64,000 nt of DNA from Agrococcus sp. ARC_14 (GTDB lineage Bacteria > Actinomycetota > Actinomycetes > Actinomycetales > Microbacteriaceae), in the NCBI RefSeq assembly GCF_022436485.1, contig NZ_JAKUDO010000001.1:2480001-2544000 (forward strand). Reading direction: 5' to 3'. The first letter of the stretch is position 1. The number at the start of each line of letters is the position of its first letter. Below are positions 39,376 through 47,323 of the stretch, in pieces. The notes under the pieces are model-generated. The model was not told the DNA's origin, did no database searches, and worked only from the letters and a program-made list of their open reading frames with translations. The position numbers and the translations under genes are program-made.

Positions 39376-40014
39376 ATGCCACCCCTCGTGATCGCGACTG
39401 CCGCCGCCGTGTGCGCCGCGGCCGCCTGGGCGTTGACGCCGTGGGCGCGCACCCTCGCCGACAGCAGCTCGAAGTGGCTGCGCCGATGGGTGCCCGTCGT
39501 GCTGGGTGCCTGCGCAGGCGCCGGTGCCGGTGCCGTCGCCGATCACTGGGCATCACTCGTGGCGCTCTGCGCGCTCGCCGTGGGCTGCGCCCTGCTGATC
39601 GCGGTCGACCTCGCGGTGTTCAGGCTGCCCGACGCGATCGTCTGGCCGACCACGGGAGCGGTGCTCGCGATGCTGCTGGTCGCTGCAGTCGTGACCGGCG
39701 AGTGGGTCAGGTTCGGCACCGCGCTGCTGGCGATGCTGGTCGTCGGCGTCGGCTACTTCGCGCTCGCCTGGATAGCACCCAGCAGCCTCGGGCTCGGCGA
39801 CGTGAAGCTCTCGCTCGTGCTCGGACTGGCACTCGGATGGTTCGGGTGGCAGGCCGTCTTCTTCGGCATCCTCGGCGGCTTCATCGCCCTCGCGGTCGTC
39901 GCCCTCGTGCTGATGGCGCTGCGACGCACGTCCCTGAGGGCAGACCTGGCCTTCGGACCGTGGATGATCGTCGGCGCAGCGGCCGGGCTGACCGTTGCAG
40001 CGGTCAGCGGGTAG
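39376..40014 (+). CDS. tadV: Prepilin peptidase (A24, TadV/CpaA type)
   Basis: 212 residues with six or seven membrane helices. The two catalytic aspartates are in LIAVDLAVFRLPD and GLGDVKLSL. The N-terminal methylase domain of classic PilD is absent, as in TadV/CpaA. It cleaves Flp, TadE and perhaps TadG after the conserved glycine. It lies outside the Tad operon, on the opposite strand across the TetR gene. Confidence 0.93.
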   Translation: MPPLVIATAAAVCAAAAWALTPWARTLADSSSKWLRRWVPVVLGACAGAGAGAVADHWASLVALCALAVGCALLIAVDLAVFRLPDAIVWPTTGAVLAMLLVAAVVTGEWVRFGTALLAMLVVGVGYFALAWIAPSSLGLGDVKLSLVLGLALGWFGWQAVFFGILGGFIALAVVALVLMALRRTSLRADLAFGPWMIVGAAAGLTVAAVSG

Positions 40015-40055
40015 CCGGCGCGGTGATAGATTGGGCGGCGCTGTCACACAGCCCG

Positions 40056-40131
40056 GCCCCCATAGCTCAGGGGATAGAGCGTCTGCCTCCGGAGCAGAAG
40101 GCCGTAGGTTCGAATCCTACTGGGGGCACCA
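40056..40131 (+). tRNA. tRNA-Arg (anticodon CCG)
   Basis: A full cloverleaf. Acceptor GCCCCCA pairs with TGGGGGC, the D arm starts AGCTC, the anticodon stem TCTGC/GCAGA frames the loop CTCCGGA with anticodon CCG, and the T arm holds GGTTCGAATCC. The 3' CCA (40129-40131) is encoded. It reads CGG codons. The last A begins a perfect 10-bp palindrome, ACAGGCCTGT (40131-40140). Confidence 0.97.
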
Positions 40132-40304
40132 CAGGCCTGTCGGATCTGCGACGGCCACCACGGCGGTCGGTCCAGCGCCGAGGCACGACTGCGCCGCTGC
40201 AGGTCGCACGGCGCAAACCTCTGATATAACGGTGTTTGGCTATTCGCGCATGTTGCAGGACTCGCGGGTTGTTCGCGATTGCCGAGCGCGCTCCCGAAAC
40301 GGCG

Positions 40305-40310
40305 TACGCT
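40305..40310 (+). promoter_or_regulatory. -10-like hexamer of second TetR gene
   Basis: TACGCT, 7 nt before the ATG at 40318, the same hexamer and near-identical spacing as for the lipoprotein gene at 29915. Probably leaderless. Confidence 0.4.
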
Positions 40311-40317
40311 TACTCGC

Positions 40318-40911
40318 ATGGGACGACCCCGACTCCACGATGAGCACTTGCGCCAGCGGCTGCTCGAGGCTGCTACCGACCTGATGGCGGTAGACGGCCC
40401 CGACTTCTCGCTGCGCCCGCTCGTCGCGTCCGTCGGTACGTCCACCTCCGCCGTCTACTCGCTCTTCGGCTCTCGCGGTGAGCTGCTCGAGGCGATCACA
40501 CTGCGCGCTGCGCGCTCGTTCGTCGATGCCCAGCAGGCAGCGCAGTCGCCCGACCCGGTGCAGCACATCCTCGGTCTCGCGCATGCCATCCGCGGCTGGG
40601 CCGTCGAGCACTCCCCCATGTTCCAGGTCGTCTTCGGTCGCACGAACGACTCCCCCGCGATCGCCGAGGCGCGCGAGAGCACCACCGAGCCGCTGCAGCG
40701 AGCGGTGAGCCAGGCGATCGACGCCGGCGTGCTCCACGGCGACCCCGAGACCACCATGCGCACGATCTTTGCCGGCGTGCACGGCTTCATCTCGCTCGAG
40801 CTGCTCGGCCACTATCCGGCCAACGAGGCCGACGCGCTGTTCAACGCGATGCTTGCCGCCGTCTGGCGCAGCTGGGCGACGCCGGAGCATCTCGGCGCCG
40901 TCGCCGCCTGA
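40318..40911 (+). CDS. TetR-family regulator with WHG-type C-terminal domain
   Basis: 197 residues from the ATG at 40318. HTH residues about 22-50 (FSLRPLVASVGTSTSAVYSLFGSRGEL, as FSLRPLVASVGTS and TSAVYSLFGSRGEL). The C-terminal domain has IFAGVHGFISLEL, close to the V/WHG motif of a large TetR subgroup (TetR_C_WHG). Ligand and targets are unknown. It precedes csoR by 41 nt, but csoR has its own promoter. Confidence 0.9.
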   Translation: MGRPRLHDEHLRQRLLEAATDLMAVDGPDFSLRPLVASVGTSTSAVYSLFGSRGELLEAITLRAARSFVDAQQAAQSPDPVQHILGLAHAIRGWAVEHSPMFQVVFGRTNDSPAIAEARESTTEPLQRAVSQAIDAGVLHGDPETTMRTIFAGVHGFISLELLGHYPANEADALFNAMLAAVWRSWATPEHLGAVAA

Positions 40912-40914
40912 CGC

Positions 40915-40943
40915 TTGTCCCTGATACCCCTCGGGGGTATGAT
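40915..40943 (+). promoter_or_regulatory. csoR promoter with overlapping CsoR operator
   Basis: TTGTCC (40915-40920) and TATGAT (40938-40943) are separated by an ideal 17 bp. Between and overlapping them is the perfect palindrome ATACCCCTCGGGGGTAT (40924-40940): 7-bp arms around TCG, the G/C-tract pattern of copper-sensing CsoR operators. Binding would block RNA polymerase. The ATG at 40953 lies only 9 nt after the -10, so the mRNA is nearly leaderless. Confidence 0.8.
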
Positions 40944-40952
40944 CGAATCATC

Positions 40953-41264
40953 ATGAGCGTCGAGACGATCACCGCAGCACCCCAGCACGGCTACACGGCC
41001 GACAAGGAGGCGCTGCTGAAGCGCCTGCGCCGCGCCGAGGGACAGGTGCGCGGCGTCGCCCGCATGGTCGACGAGGACGCCTACTGCATCGACATCCTCA
41101 CGCAGGTCTCCGCCGCCACCAAGGCGCTCGAGACCGTGGCGCTGCAGCTGCTCGAGGATCACCTCGCGCACTGCGTCGCTGAGGCGGCCGAACAGGGCGG
41201 CCCGGTCGCCCAGCAGAAGCTCGCAGAGGCCAGCGCAGCCATCGCGCGCCTCGTGCGCTCCTGA
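40953..41264 (+). CDS. csoR: CsoR-family copper-sensing repressor
   Basis: 103 residues, four-helix DUF156 repressor. KRLRRAEGQVRGVARMV is the N-terminal DNA-contact helix. The Cu(I) ligands of the CsoR type are all present: Cys45 in DAYCIDIL, His70 and Cys74 in EDHLAHCV. It represses its own promoter until Cu(I) binds. It is followed 47 nt later by a copper-chaperone gene; no CopA ATPase is in the window. Confidence 0.94.
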   Translation: MSVETITAAPQHGYTADKEALLKRLRRAEGQVRGVARMVDEDAYCIDILTQVSAATKALETVALQLLEDHLAHCVAEAAEQGGPVAQQKLAEASAAIARLVRS

Positions 41265-41311
41265 CCGCACGCACTCCCCCGAACACGCGAACCCCGACCG
41301 GAAGGCACTCC

Positions 41312-41644
41312 TTGCTGCAGAACATCGAGATCACCACGACCCCCACCGCCATCGACGAGCAGGCGGGCGGCTGCTGCGGCGGCGGCGCGTGCTCGACCTC
41401 GGCGGCCCCCAGCGCGACCGAGGCCGGCATCTCGCAGTCGTTCGAGGTCGAGGGCATGACTTGCGGCCACTGCGTGTCGTCAGTCACCGAGGAGATCGCT
41501 GGCCTCGCTGGCGTCGACGCCGTCGACGTGCAGCTGGTCGCGGGCGGTCGCTCGAGCGTCACCGTGGCATCCGACGCCCCGCTGCGCCTCGACGACGTGC
41601 GCGCCGCGGTCTCGGAGGCCGGCTACACGCTCGTGGAGGGCTGA
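41312..41644 (+). CDS. copZ: Copper chaperone-like heavy-metal-associated (HMA) protein
   Basis: 110 residues starting at TTG behind GGAAGG. Residues about 42-110 are an HMA ferredoxin-like fold with the metal site MTCGHC (Cys51, Cys54). Unlike standard 68-residue CopZ, it has a 40-residue N-terminal extension containing a GGCCGGGACS motif (Cys21, Cys22, Cys27), a possible second metal site. It probably carries Cu(I) and is controlled with csoR. Confidence 0.88.
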   Translation: MLQNIEITTTPTAIDEQAGGCCGGGACSTSAAPSATEAGISQSFEVEGMTCGHCVSSVTEEIAGLAGVDAVDVQLVAGGRSSVTVASDAPLRLDDVRAAVSEAGYTLVEG

Positions 41645-41659
41645 GGCAGGAATCGTCTG

Positions 41660-41690
41660 GAGCGCCGGTCCCCGAGCGGGGCCGGCGCTC
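41660..41690. terminator. Bidirectional terminator hairpin
   Basis: GAGCGCCGG (41660-41668) pairs perfectly with CCGGCGCTC (41682-41690); inside, CCCC and GGGG pair around a GAGC loop with one bulged T. A 13-bp GC stem with a tetraloop between convergent copZ and the acyltransferase gene, followed by a short T-containing stretch. Confidence 0.75.
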
Positions 41691-41698
41691 TGCTGCGT

Positions 41699-43003
41699 TC
41701 AGGGCGCGACGAGGCTTGCGCGTCGCCCGCGGATCATCCAGATCGCGAGCGTCGTGCCGACGACGCCGAGCAGCGCGAGCGGCGCGTCGAGGCCGAACAC
41801 CATGATGAGGAACGGCGCGACTGCGAACAGCACCACTGCGGCGGACGTGACGCCCATGCCCGGATGCACGGGGTCGACCAGGTGCGCGGGGCTCCGCTCG
41901 TAGCGCACCAGCCACAGCGAGAGCAGCCACACCACGAGCAGGACGAGCAGGAACACCGGGATGCGCGTCAGCCACCAGGCGGCGGCTCCCGGCTCGGGCA
42001 GCGGGATCGGCAGCAGCAGCTGCACCCCCACCAGGATCATGATCACCGGCAGGTGCCACAGGTAGATGGTCATGAGGCGGCTGCCGGCGAACCAGACGAC
42101 CCCGCGAGCCGCCTTCGTGCGCATGAGGGCGCTGAGCGGGCGGTGCAGCAGCGTCAGCAGTCCGGCCTGCACGACGCCGAGCACGAGCATCGGCAGGGTC
42201 GGCGGGTACTGGTTCGACAGCATGCTCCACGAGTAGCCCGCGAGCGGCACGACGGTGTACAGCGAGACGAAGCCGACCACGACGATCAGCCCGAGCGTCC
42301 AGGGCGAACGCGCCCTGAACCATCCGTCGTGCATCCAGAAGCCCACCTGCTGCACTGCCACCCAGACGAGCACGACGTTGGGCAGGCCGAGCAGCTCGAC
42401 GCCCGAGAGCAGCCTGGTGGCGTCGACGGCGATCACCGCGACCGCGAGGGCGAGCATCGTCTCGGTCGGGGCGAGGCGATGCAGCCGGATCATCGGCGGA
42501 GCAAGCGCCTGCACCAGCACGTAGGCGGCCAGGAACCACAGCGGCGAGCCGATGCCGATCGCGACCGTGTCGACGAGCACGGGGTCGGCGCCGACCGCCC
42601 ACGCAGCAGCGAGCGCGACGGCGAGGAAGACGAACAGCGGCAGCGCGGGGCGAGCGAGCCGCGCCAGCCGGGTGCGCACGAACGCGTTGGCGTCGCCACC
42701 TCGCCGCTCGAGACTCTGCCAGCCCGCCATCGCTGCGAAGCCGCCGACCACGAAGAACAGCGGCATGATGTCGCCGATCCAGGTCGCGCCGGCGAACCAG
42801 GGCTGCGCCTCGACGGTGCGCTCGATCACGAGCGAGCCGTCTGCCGCGCGGCCGACCCCCACGAACAGCAGGTGGATGACGACGACGAGCAGCACGCACG
42901 CGACGCGCGCCAGGTCGAGCGTCAGATCCCGCGAGGCGAGCCGCTGCTCGAGGGCACCCGCGGCGGCGTCCGGCCTCCCGCTCACCGGCGTCCGCCGGCC
43001 CAC
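41699..43003 (-). CDS. Acyltransferase 3 family membrane protein
   Basis: 434 residues from a GTG at 43003 (start uncertain; the frame is open to 43066 but that would overlap the next gene). It has ten or more membrane helices. DLTLDLARVACVLLVVVIHLLF near the start (as DLTLDLARVACVL and LVVVIHLLF) contains the conserved catalytic His, and PLFFVVGGFAAMAGW and LTIYLWHLPVIM are family marks (the latter read MTIYLWHLPVIM). Such enzymes acetylate surface sugars, lipids or wall polymers. 10 nt after the phosphatase-fold gene. Confidence 0.87.
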   Translation of the reverse strand: MGRRTPVSGRPDAAAGALEQRLASRDLTLDLARVACVLLVVVIHLLFVGVGRAADGSLVIERTVEAQPWFAGATWIGDIMPLFFVVGGFAAMAGWQSLERRGGDANAFVRTRLARLARPALPLFVFLAVALAAAWAVGADPVLVDTVAIGIGSPLWFLAAYVLVQALAPPMIRLHRLAPTETMLALAVAVIAVDATRLLSGVELLGLPNVVLVWVAVQQVGFWMHDGWFRARSPWTLGLIVVVGFVSLYTVVPLAGYSWSMLSNQYPPTLPMLVLGVVQAGLLTLLHRPLSALMRTKAARGVVWFAGSRLMTIYLWHLPVIMILVGVQLLLPIPLPEPGAAAWWLTRIPVFLLVLLVVWLLSLWLVRYERSPAHLVDPVHPGMGVTSAAVVLFAVAPFLIMVFGLDAPLALLGVVGTTLAIWMIRGRRASLVAP

Positions 43004-43013
43004 ACGCAACGGC

Positions 43014-43646
43014 TCAAGCTTCGAGCGCGTCGAGGAACTCCTGCACCCGCTTGCGCACGCGGTCACGGATGCGTCGCACCTCGTCGGTGCCGAGACCGGC
43101 CGGGTCTTCGAAGTCCCACGCCTCGACGGTCTGGCCCTCGACGGTCTCGAACGGGTGCTCGATGAGCATCGTCACGACCACGTCAGCCGCACGGGCGACA
43201 TCGTCGGTGACGGGCTTCGGGTAGCTCTCTGCCAGCGGGACGCCGTCCTCCGCCATCACATCGGTCACCGTGCGCAGCACCTGGTCTGCGGGGCTGAGCG
43301 CCGCCGAGAGCGCCTCGACGCGGCCGTCGCCGAGCGCGTTGAGGTAGGCGGCGGCCATCTGCGAGATGCCGTCGTTGCGGATGGACTCGACGAGGACGCG
43401 CACGGGACCGCCCTCCTCGCGGTGGTCGCCGAGCTCGAGCGCCTGCAGGCGATCGGCCGCGAACTTCAGCGCCAGCGTCGGCAGGTGCGTCTTGATGCGC
43501 GCACCGCGGGCGAGCGTCGCGTGCGACTCGAACACGATGCGCTCCACGAGCCTCGCGTCGAGGCCCGGATGCAGCTCTGCGAGGTGCGCGGCACCTCGGC
43601 GCAGAGCCTCCTCAGGAGAGTTCAGTCCTTGCGCGGTCTCGGTCAT
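43014..43646 (-). CDS. ArsC/low-MW tyrosine phosphatase-fold protein lacking catalytic Cys and Arg
   Basis: 210 residues from the ATG at 43646. Residues 1-80 are helical (a possible helix-bundle dimerisation domain). Residues 82-210 align with the low-molecular-weight phosphatase/arsenate reductase fold, but the P-loop VCxxNxGRSQM is VESIRNDGISQM: the nucleophile Cys is Ser88 and the phosphate-binding Arg is Ile94. The general acid region WDFEDPAG with Asp181 is kept. The second arsenate-reductase cysteine motif is also missing (VVTMLIEHP). Likely a pseudoenzyme that binds a ligand or partner. Confidence 0.8.
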   Translation of the reverse strand: MTETAQGLNSPEEALRRGAAHLAELHPGLDARLVERIVFESHATLARGARIKTHLPTLALKFAADRLQALELGDHREEGGPVRVLVESIRNDGISQMAAAYLNALGDGRVEALSAALSPADQVLRTVTDVMAEDGVPLAESYPKPVTDDVARAADVVVTMLIEHPFETVEGQTVEAWDFEDPAGLGTDEVRRIRDRVRKRVQEFLDALEA

Positions 43647-43759
43647 GCCGGCTCCCTCGGTCGACGTGGCGAGATCAGGGTACGACCGCGACGACCGCCT
43701 GCCAAGACCCGCCCGCAACCGAGATCTCGACTGACGCATCCACTCGCCGAGCACCATCG

Positions 43760-45193
43760 CTACAGCACCGGGGCGTGCCGCTCGAGGAACTCGTAGAGCT
43801 CCGCGTCGTCGACGCCGGGGAAGGTGCCGCTCGGCAGCGGCGCGAGCGTGTGCTGGTGCATGCGCGCGGAGGCCCACGACTTCTTGCGCCAGCGGCTCGC
43901 GAGCGCTCCGTCGGGCCGGGCGCAGCAGCGCTCGTCCGGACAGGTGGAGACCTGGCGGAACGCCGTCTGCGAGCCTCGGAAGTACTTTGCCTCGTCGAAG
44001 GGCACGCCGAACGAGATCGAGAACTCGCCGTCGGCGCCCGAGCCGATCTGCGTCGAGCACCAGTAGGTGCCCGCGGGCGTGTCGGTGTACTGGTAGAACT
44101 CGGTCGTCCGGGACGTGCGCTCGAAGGCGCTGCGGGCGGCGAACTTGCGGCAGACGAGCTGTCCCTCGGCGTGACCGGATGCGTCGACCGGGATGGGCAG
44201 GCCGTCGTTCTCGTAGACGCGCGAGAGCGCGCCATCCTCCTGCACGCGCAGGAAGTGCACACGCAGGTCGAGGTCGCGCGTCGCCAGGTTGGTGAATCGC
44301 ATGGCGGCGGTCTCGTGCGTGACGCCGAACGCGTCGCGGAAGTCCTCGACCGCCAGGTTGCGCTCCTTCTTCGCCCTTCGCAGGTAGTCGATGGCGCGCG
44401 AGCGCGGCATGAGCGTCGCGGCGGCGAAGTAGTTGATCTCGAGGCGCTGTTGCAGGAACTGGCGGTAGTCGCGCGGCTCACTGTGGTCGAGCAGCCGGTG
44501 CGCGATCGCCTGCAGCGCCATGGAGCGCAGGCCGTGGCCACCGGGGATGGACGCGGGCGGCAGGTAGATGCGGCCGGTCTCGAGGTCGGTGACCGAACGG
44601 GTCGAGTGCGGCAGATCGGTCACGAACACCAGCTCGAAGCCGAGCCGCGCGGCGATCTCGCTGACGGTGCGGTGCGTGAGGCTGCCGCCTTCGTAGCCCA
44701 CGGCCCGCAGCTGCTCCTCGGCAAGCTCATCGAGCGCCGGCAGCGCGTTGCTCTGCTCGCGCATCGCGTGCCGCAGCGCCGTCGCGTCGCGGCGCGCCTG
44801 CTCGGGTGTCGCGATCGCCTCGCGGGCGCGGCGGTCGAGCTCGCGGTGCATGCCCACGAGTGCTCCCAGCAGCTCGTCGCTCATCGCACGGGTCGGCCGC
44901 ACGCTCGGCAGGCCGAGGCGCCGGTAGCTCGTGCCCTCCTGCAGCCGGTGCAGATCGAGCTCCATGCGGCTGCGCTCGGTGGGCGGCTCAGGGTCGAGCA
45001 GCTGCGAGGTCGAGACGCCCAGCACGTCGGCGATCGCCTGCAGGTGACTGAGCTTCGGCTCGCGATGGCCGTTCTCGATCAGCGACAGCTGGCTGCCCGC
45101 CAGCCCGATCTGCTCGCCCAGCGCATCGAGCGTCAACTCGGACGCGGAGCGGAAATGACGGATGCGGTGCCCAAGGACTGCTGCGTCGACCAT
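43760..45193 (-). CDS. RamB/ScfR-type regulator of acyl-CoA/acetate metabolism
   Basis: 477 residues from the ATG at 45193. An N-terminal XRE helix-turn-helix (residues about 8-65, LTLDALGEQIGLAGSQLSLIENGHREP, as LTLDALGEQIGLAG and SQLSLIENGHREP) is followed by an IrrE/ImmA-like domain with a degenerate metal site (AIAHRLLDH). A C-terminal ligand domain has a cysteine cluster (STCPDERCCARPDG). This is the short-chain fatty acyl regulator layout of RamB, PrpR and GlnR-like proteins. It is divergent from pckG, which it may control. Confidence 0.9.
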   Translation of the reverse strand: MVDAAVLGHRIRHFRSASELTLDALGEQIGLAGSQLSLIENGHREPKLSHLQAIADVLGVSTSQLLDPEPPTERSRMELDLHRLQEGTSYRRLGLPSVRPTRAMSDELLGALVGMHRELDRRAREAIATPEQARRDATALRHAMREQSNALPALDELAEEQLRAVGYEGGSLTHRTVSEIAARLGFELVFVTDLPHSTRSVTDLETGRIYLPPASIPGGHGLRSMALQAIAHRLLDHSEPRDYRQFLQQRLEINYFAAATLMPRSRAIDYLRRAKKERNLAVEDFRDAFGVTHETAAMRFTNLATRDLDLRVHFLRVQEDGALSRVYENDGLPIPVDASGHAEGQLVCRKFAARSAFERTSRTTEFYQYTDTPAGTYWCSTQIGSGADGEFSISFGVPFDEAKYFRGSQTAFRQVSTCPDERCCARPDGALASRWRKKSWASARMHQHTLAPLPSGTFPGVDDAELYEFLERHAPVL

Positions 45194-45363
45194 AGAGACA
45201 GTGTACGAAAGTTCTATCGATTCTTCGCCATGTTCGTCCGCAACGGTGTGACGGTGTCGCTTTGGTGCGCCCGGAGCGCGCAAGTTTCGTCGAAGTGAAG
45301 GATGCGCGGAATCTTCCGTCGGATCGCCGCCGCCGAGCGGGTGCGCGGGGTGAGACTCGAGAC
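45194..45363. promoter_or_regulatory. Divergent regulatory region between ramB-like gene and pckG
   Basis: 170 bp. CGAAAGTTC (45206-45214) and, on the other strand, CGAAACTTG (45281-45289) form an inverted pair of similar motifs about 66 bp apart, reminiscent of the AAAGTTTGC-like half sites of RamB. The rest is GC-rich with no clear promoter. Confidence 0.35.
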
Positions 45364-47235
45364 ATGACGATCCTCCCTCCCGCGCCGACCCGCTCATCCG
45401 CCAAGCCTGTGAAGGCCGCATCGGTCAGCGCCCCCGACGGCGCCGACCCGGGCGTCGTCTCGTGGGTGGCGTCGATCGCCGAGCTCACGGAGCCCAAGCA
45501 CATCGTCTGGGCCGACGGCACGGAGGATGAGTTCCAGCGCCTCGTCGACATCATGCTCGAGGCCGGCACGATCGTGCCCGTGCCCGCGAGGCCCGGCAGC
45601 TACCTCGCCCGCTCTCACCCGGACGACGTTGCCCGCATGGAGAGCCGCACGTTCATCTGCGCCGAGGATGCCGATGACGCCGGCCCCACCAACAACTGGC
45701 GCGACCCGGCCTCGATGCGGCAGGTGCTCGGCGGCCTCTTCGACGGCGCGATGCGCGGCCGCACGATGTACGTCATCCCGTTCTCCATGGGTCCCGTCGG
45801 CGGCCCCATCTCGAAGCTCGGCATCGAGATCACCGACTCCCCCTACGTCGTGGCGTCGATGCACGCCATGACGCGCGTCGGCACCGCGGCGCTCGAGGCG
45901 ATGCACGGCACGACCGACTGGGTGCCCGCCGTGCACTCGATCGGCGCGCCGCTCGCCGAGGGCGAGCAGGATGTGGCCTGGCCGTGCAACTCGACCCGCT
46001 ACATCTCGCACTTCCCCGAGACGCGCGAGATCTGGTCGTTCGGCTCCGCCTACGGCGGCAACGCGCTGCTCGCCAAGAAGTGCTTCGCGCTCCGCATCGC
46101 ATCCGTGCAGGCCCGTGACGAGGGCTGGCTCGCCGAGCACATGCTGCTGCTGCGCATGCGCCACGAAGACGGCCGCATGATGCACCTCGCCGGCGCCTTC
46201 CCCTCCGCCTGCGGCAAGACCAACCTGGCGATGCTGCAGCCGACCATCCCCGGCTGGACGGTCGAGACGCTCGGCGACGACATCGTGTGGATGCGGCCCG
46301 GCCCGGACGGCCGCCTGTGGGCGATCAATCCCGAGAACGGCTTCTTCGGCGTCGCGCCCGGCACGAGCGAGCAGACCAACGCCACCGCGATGGCGATGCT
46401 GCAGCACGACACGATCTTCACGAACGTCGCGCTCACCGACGACGGCGACGTCTGGTGGGAAGGCATGACGAAGGAAGCGCCAGAGGGCCTGACCGACTGG
46501 CAGGGCCGCCCGTACGACCCGGCCAACGGTCCGGCAGCGCACCCGAACGCGCGCTTCACGGTGCGCGCCGAGCAGGCGCCCTCGATCGCGCCCGACTGGG
46601 ATGCGCCCGCCGGCGTGCCGCTCGACGCCATCATCTTCGGCGGCCGCCGCCCCACGCAGGTGCCGCTCGTGATGCAGGCGCGCGACTGGGAGCACGGGGT
46701 CTACATCGGCTCGACGGTCTCGAGCCAGCAGACCGCCGCTGCGGAGGGCACCGTCGGCGACATCCGCCGCGACCCGTTCGCCATGCTGCCTTTCTGCGGC
46801 TACAACATGGGCGACTACTTCTCGCACTGGATCGACATGGGCCACCGCCTCGGCCGCCACGCGCCGAAGATCTTCTCGGTCAACTGGTTCCGCCGCGATG
46901 ACGAGGGCGGCTTCCTGTGGCCGGGCTTCGGCGAGAACGCCCGCGTGCTCGAGTGGATCGCCGGCCGGGTCAGCGGCGATGCCACGGGCGTCGACACCGC
47001 GATCGGCGTGATGCCGGCGGCGGGCGCGCTCAATCTCGACGGGCTCAACCTCGACGACGACGTGGTCGAGGAGCTCTTCCGGGTCGACCCGCGTGCGTGG
47101 CTCACGGAGCTCGTCGACATCGAGGCGTTCTTCGGCCAGTTCGGCCGCTCGCTGCCGACGGGGCTCGTGCGCCAGCTGAACCACGTGCGGTGGCGCCTCG
47201 AGCACGTGCAGCAGACAGAGGCCGTCTCCGTCTGA
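45364..47235 (+). CDS. pckG: Phosphoenolpyruvate carboxykinase (GTP)
   Basis: 623 residues from the ATG at 45364, standard for the GTP-dependent enzyme that converts oxaloacetate to PEP at the start of gluconeogenesis. The kinase-1a P-loop is [17 protein letters not shown] with the hyper-reactive Cys; [35 protein letters not shown] and [13 protein letters not shown] are metal- and GTP-binding segments, and the C-terminal [19 protein letters not shown] is typical. It is divergent from the RamB-like regulator. Confidence 0.97.
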   Translation: MTILPPAPTRSSAKPVKAASVSAPDGADPGVVSWVASIAELTEPKHIVWADGTEDEFQRLVDIMLEAGTIVPVPARPGSYLARSHPDDVARMESRTFICAEDADDAGPTNNWRDPASMRQVLGGLFDGAMRGRTMYVIPFSMGPVGGPISKLGIEITDSPYVVASMHAMTRVGTAALEAMHGTTDWVPAVHSIGAPLAEGEQDVAWPCNSTRYISHFPETREIWSFGSAYGGNALLAKKCFALRIASVQARDEGWLAEHMLLLRMRHEDGRMMHLAGAFPSACGKTNLAMLQPTIPGWTVETLGDDIVWMRPGPDGRLWAINPENGFFGVAPGTSEQTNATAMAMLQHDTIFTNVALTDDGDVWWEGMTKEAPEGLTDWQGRPYDPANGPAAHPNARFTVRAEQAPSIAPDWDAPAGVPLDAIIFGGRRPTQVPLVMQARDWEHGVYIGSTVSSQQTAAAEGTVGDIRRDPFAMLPFCGYNMGDYFSHWIDMGHRLGRHAPKIFSVNWFRRDDEGGFLWPGFGENARVLEWIAGRVSGDATGVDTAIGVMPAAGALNLDGLNLDDDVVEELFRVDPRAWLTELVDIEAFFGQFGRSLPTGLVRQLNHVRWRLEHVQQTEAVSV

Positions 47236-47272
47236 CCCTGCTCCCTCCCCCCCCCCCCTCCCCCAGCGCAGC

Positions 47273-47323
47273 GTTGCAGCGAGTGGCGACGGATCCGACC
47301 GATCCGGTGCCACTCACTGCAAC
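47273..47323. repeat. Hairpin repeat, left copy
   Basis: GTTGCAGCGAGTGGC (47273-47287) and GCCACTCACTGCAAC (47309-47323) pair at 14 of 15 positions. The 21-nt interior has its own stem, CGGATC/GATCCG. A C-rich run with up to a dozen Cs precedes it (47246-47265). The right arm overlaps the last codons and stop of the nuclease-fold gene. A related copy with equal spacing lies at 48347-48397. Confidence 0.75.

Noticed and set aside
40056..40317. A possible phage or island attachment site at the 3' end of the tRNA-Arg gene
   Set aside because: No integrase gene, no second partial tRNA copy, and flanking genes look native. The ACAGGCCTGT palindrome alone is not enough.
47246..47265. A C-rich homopolymer run as a phase-variable switch
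   Set aside because: It lies after the pckG stop and outside any coding sequence or clear promoter, so slippage would have no evident effect.
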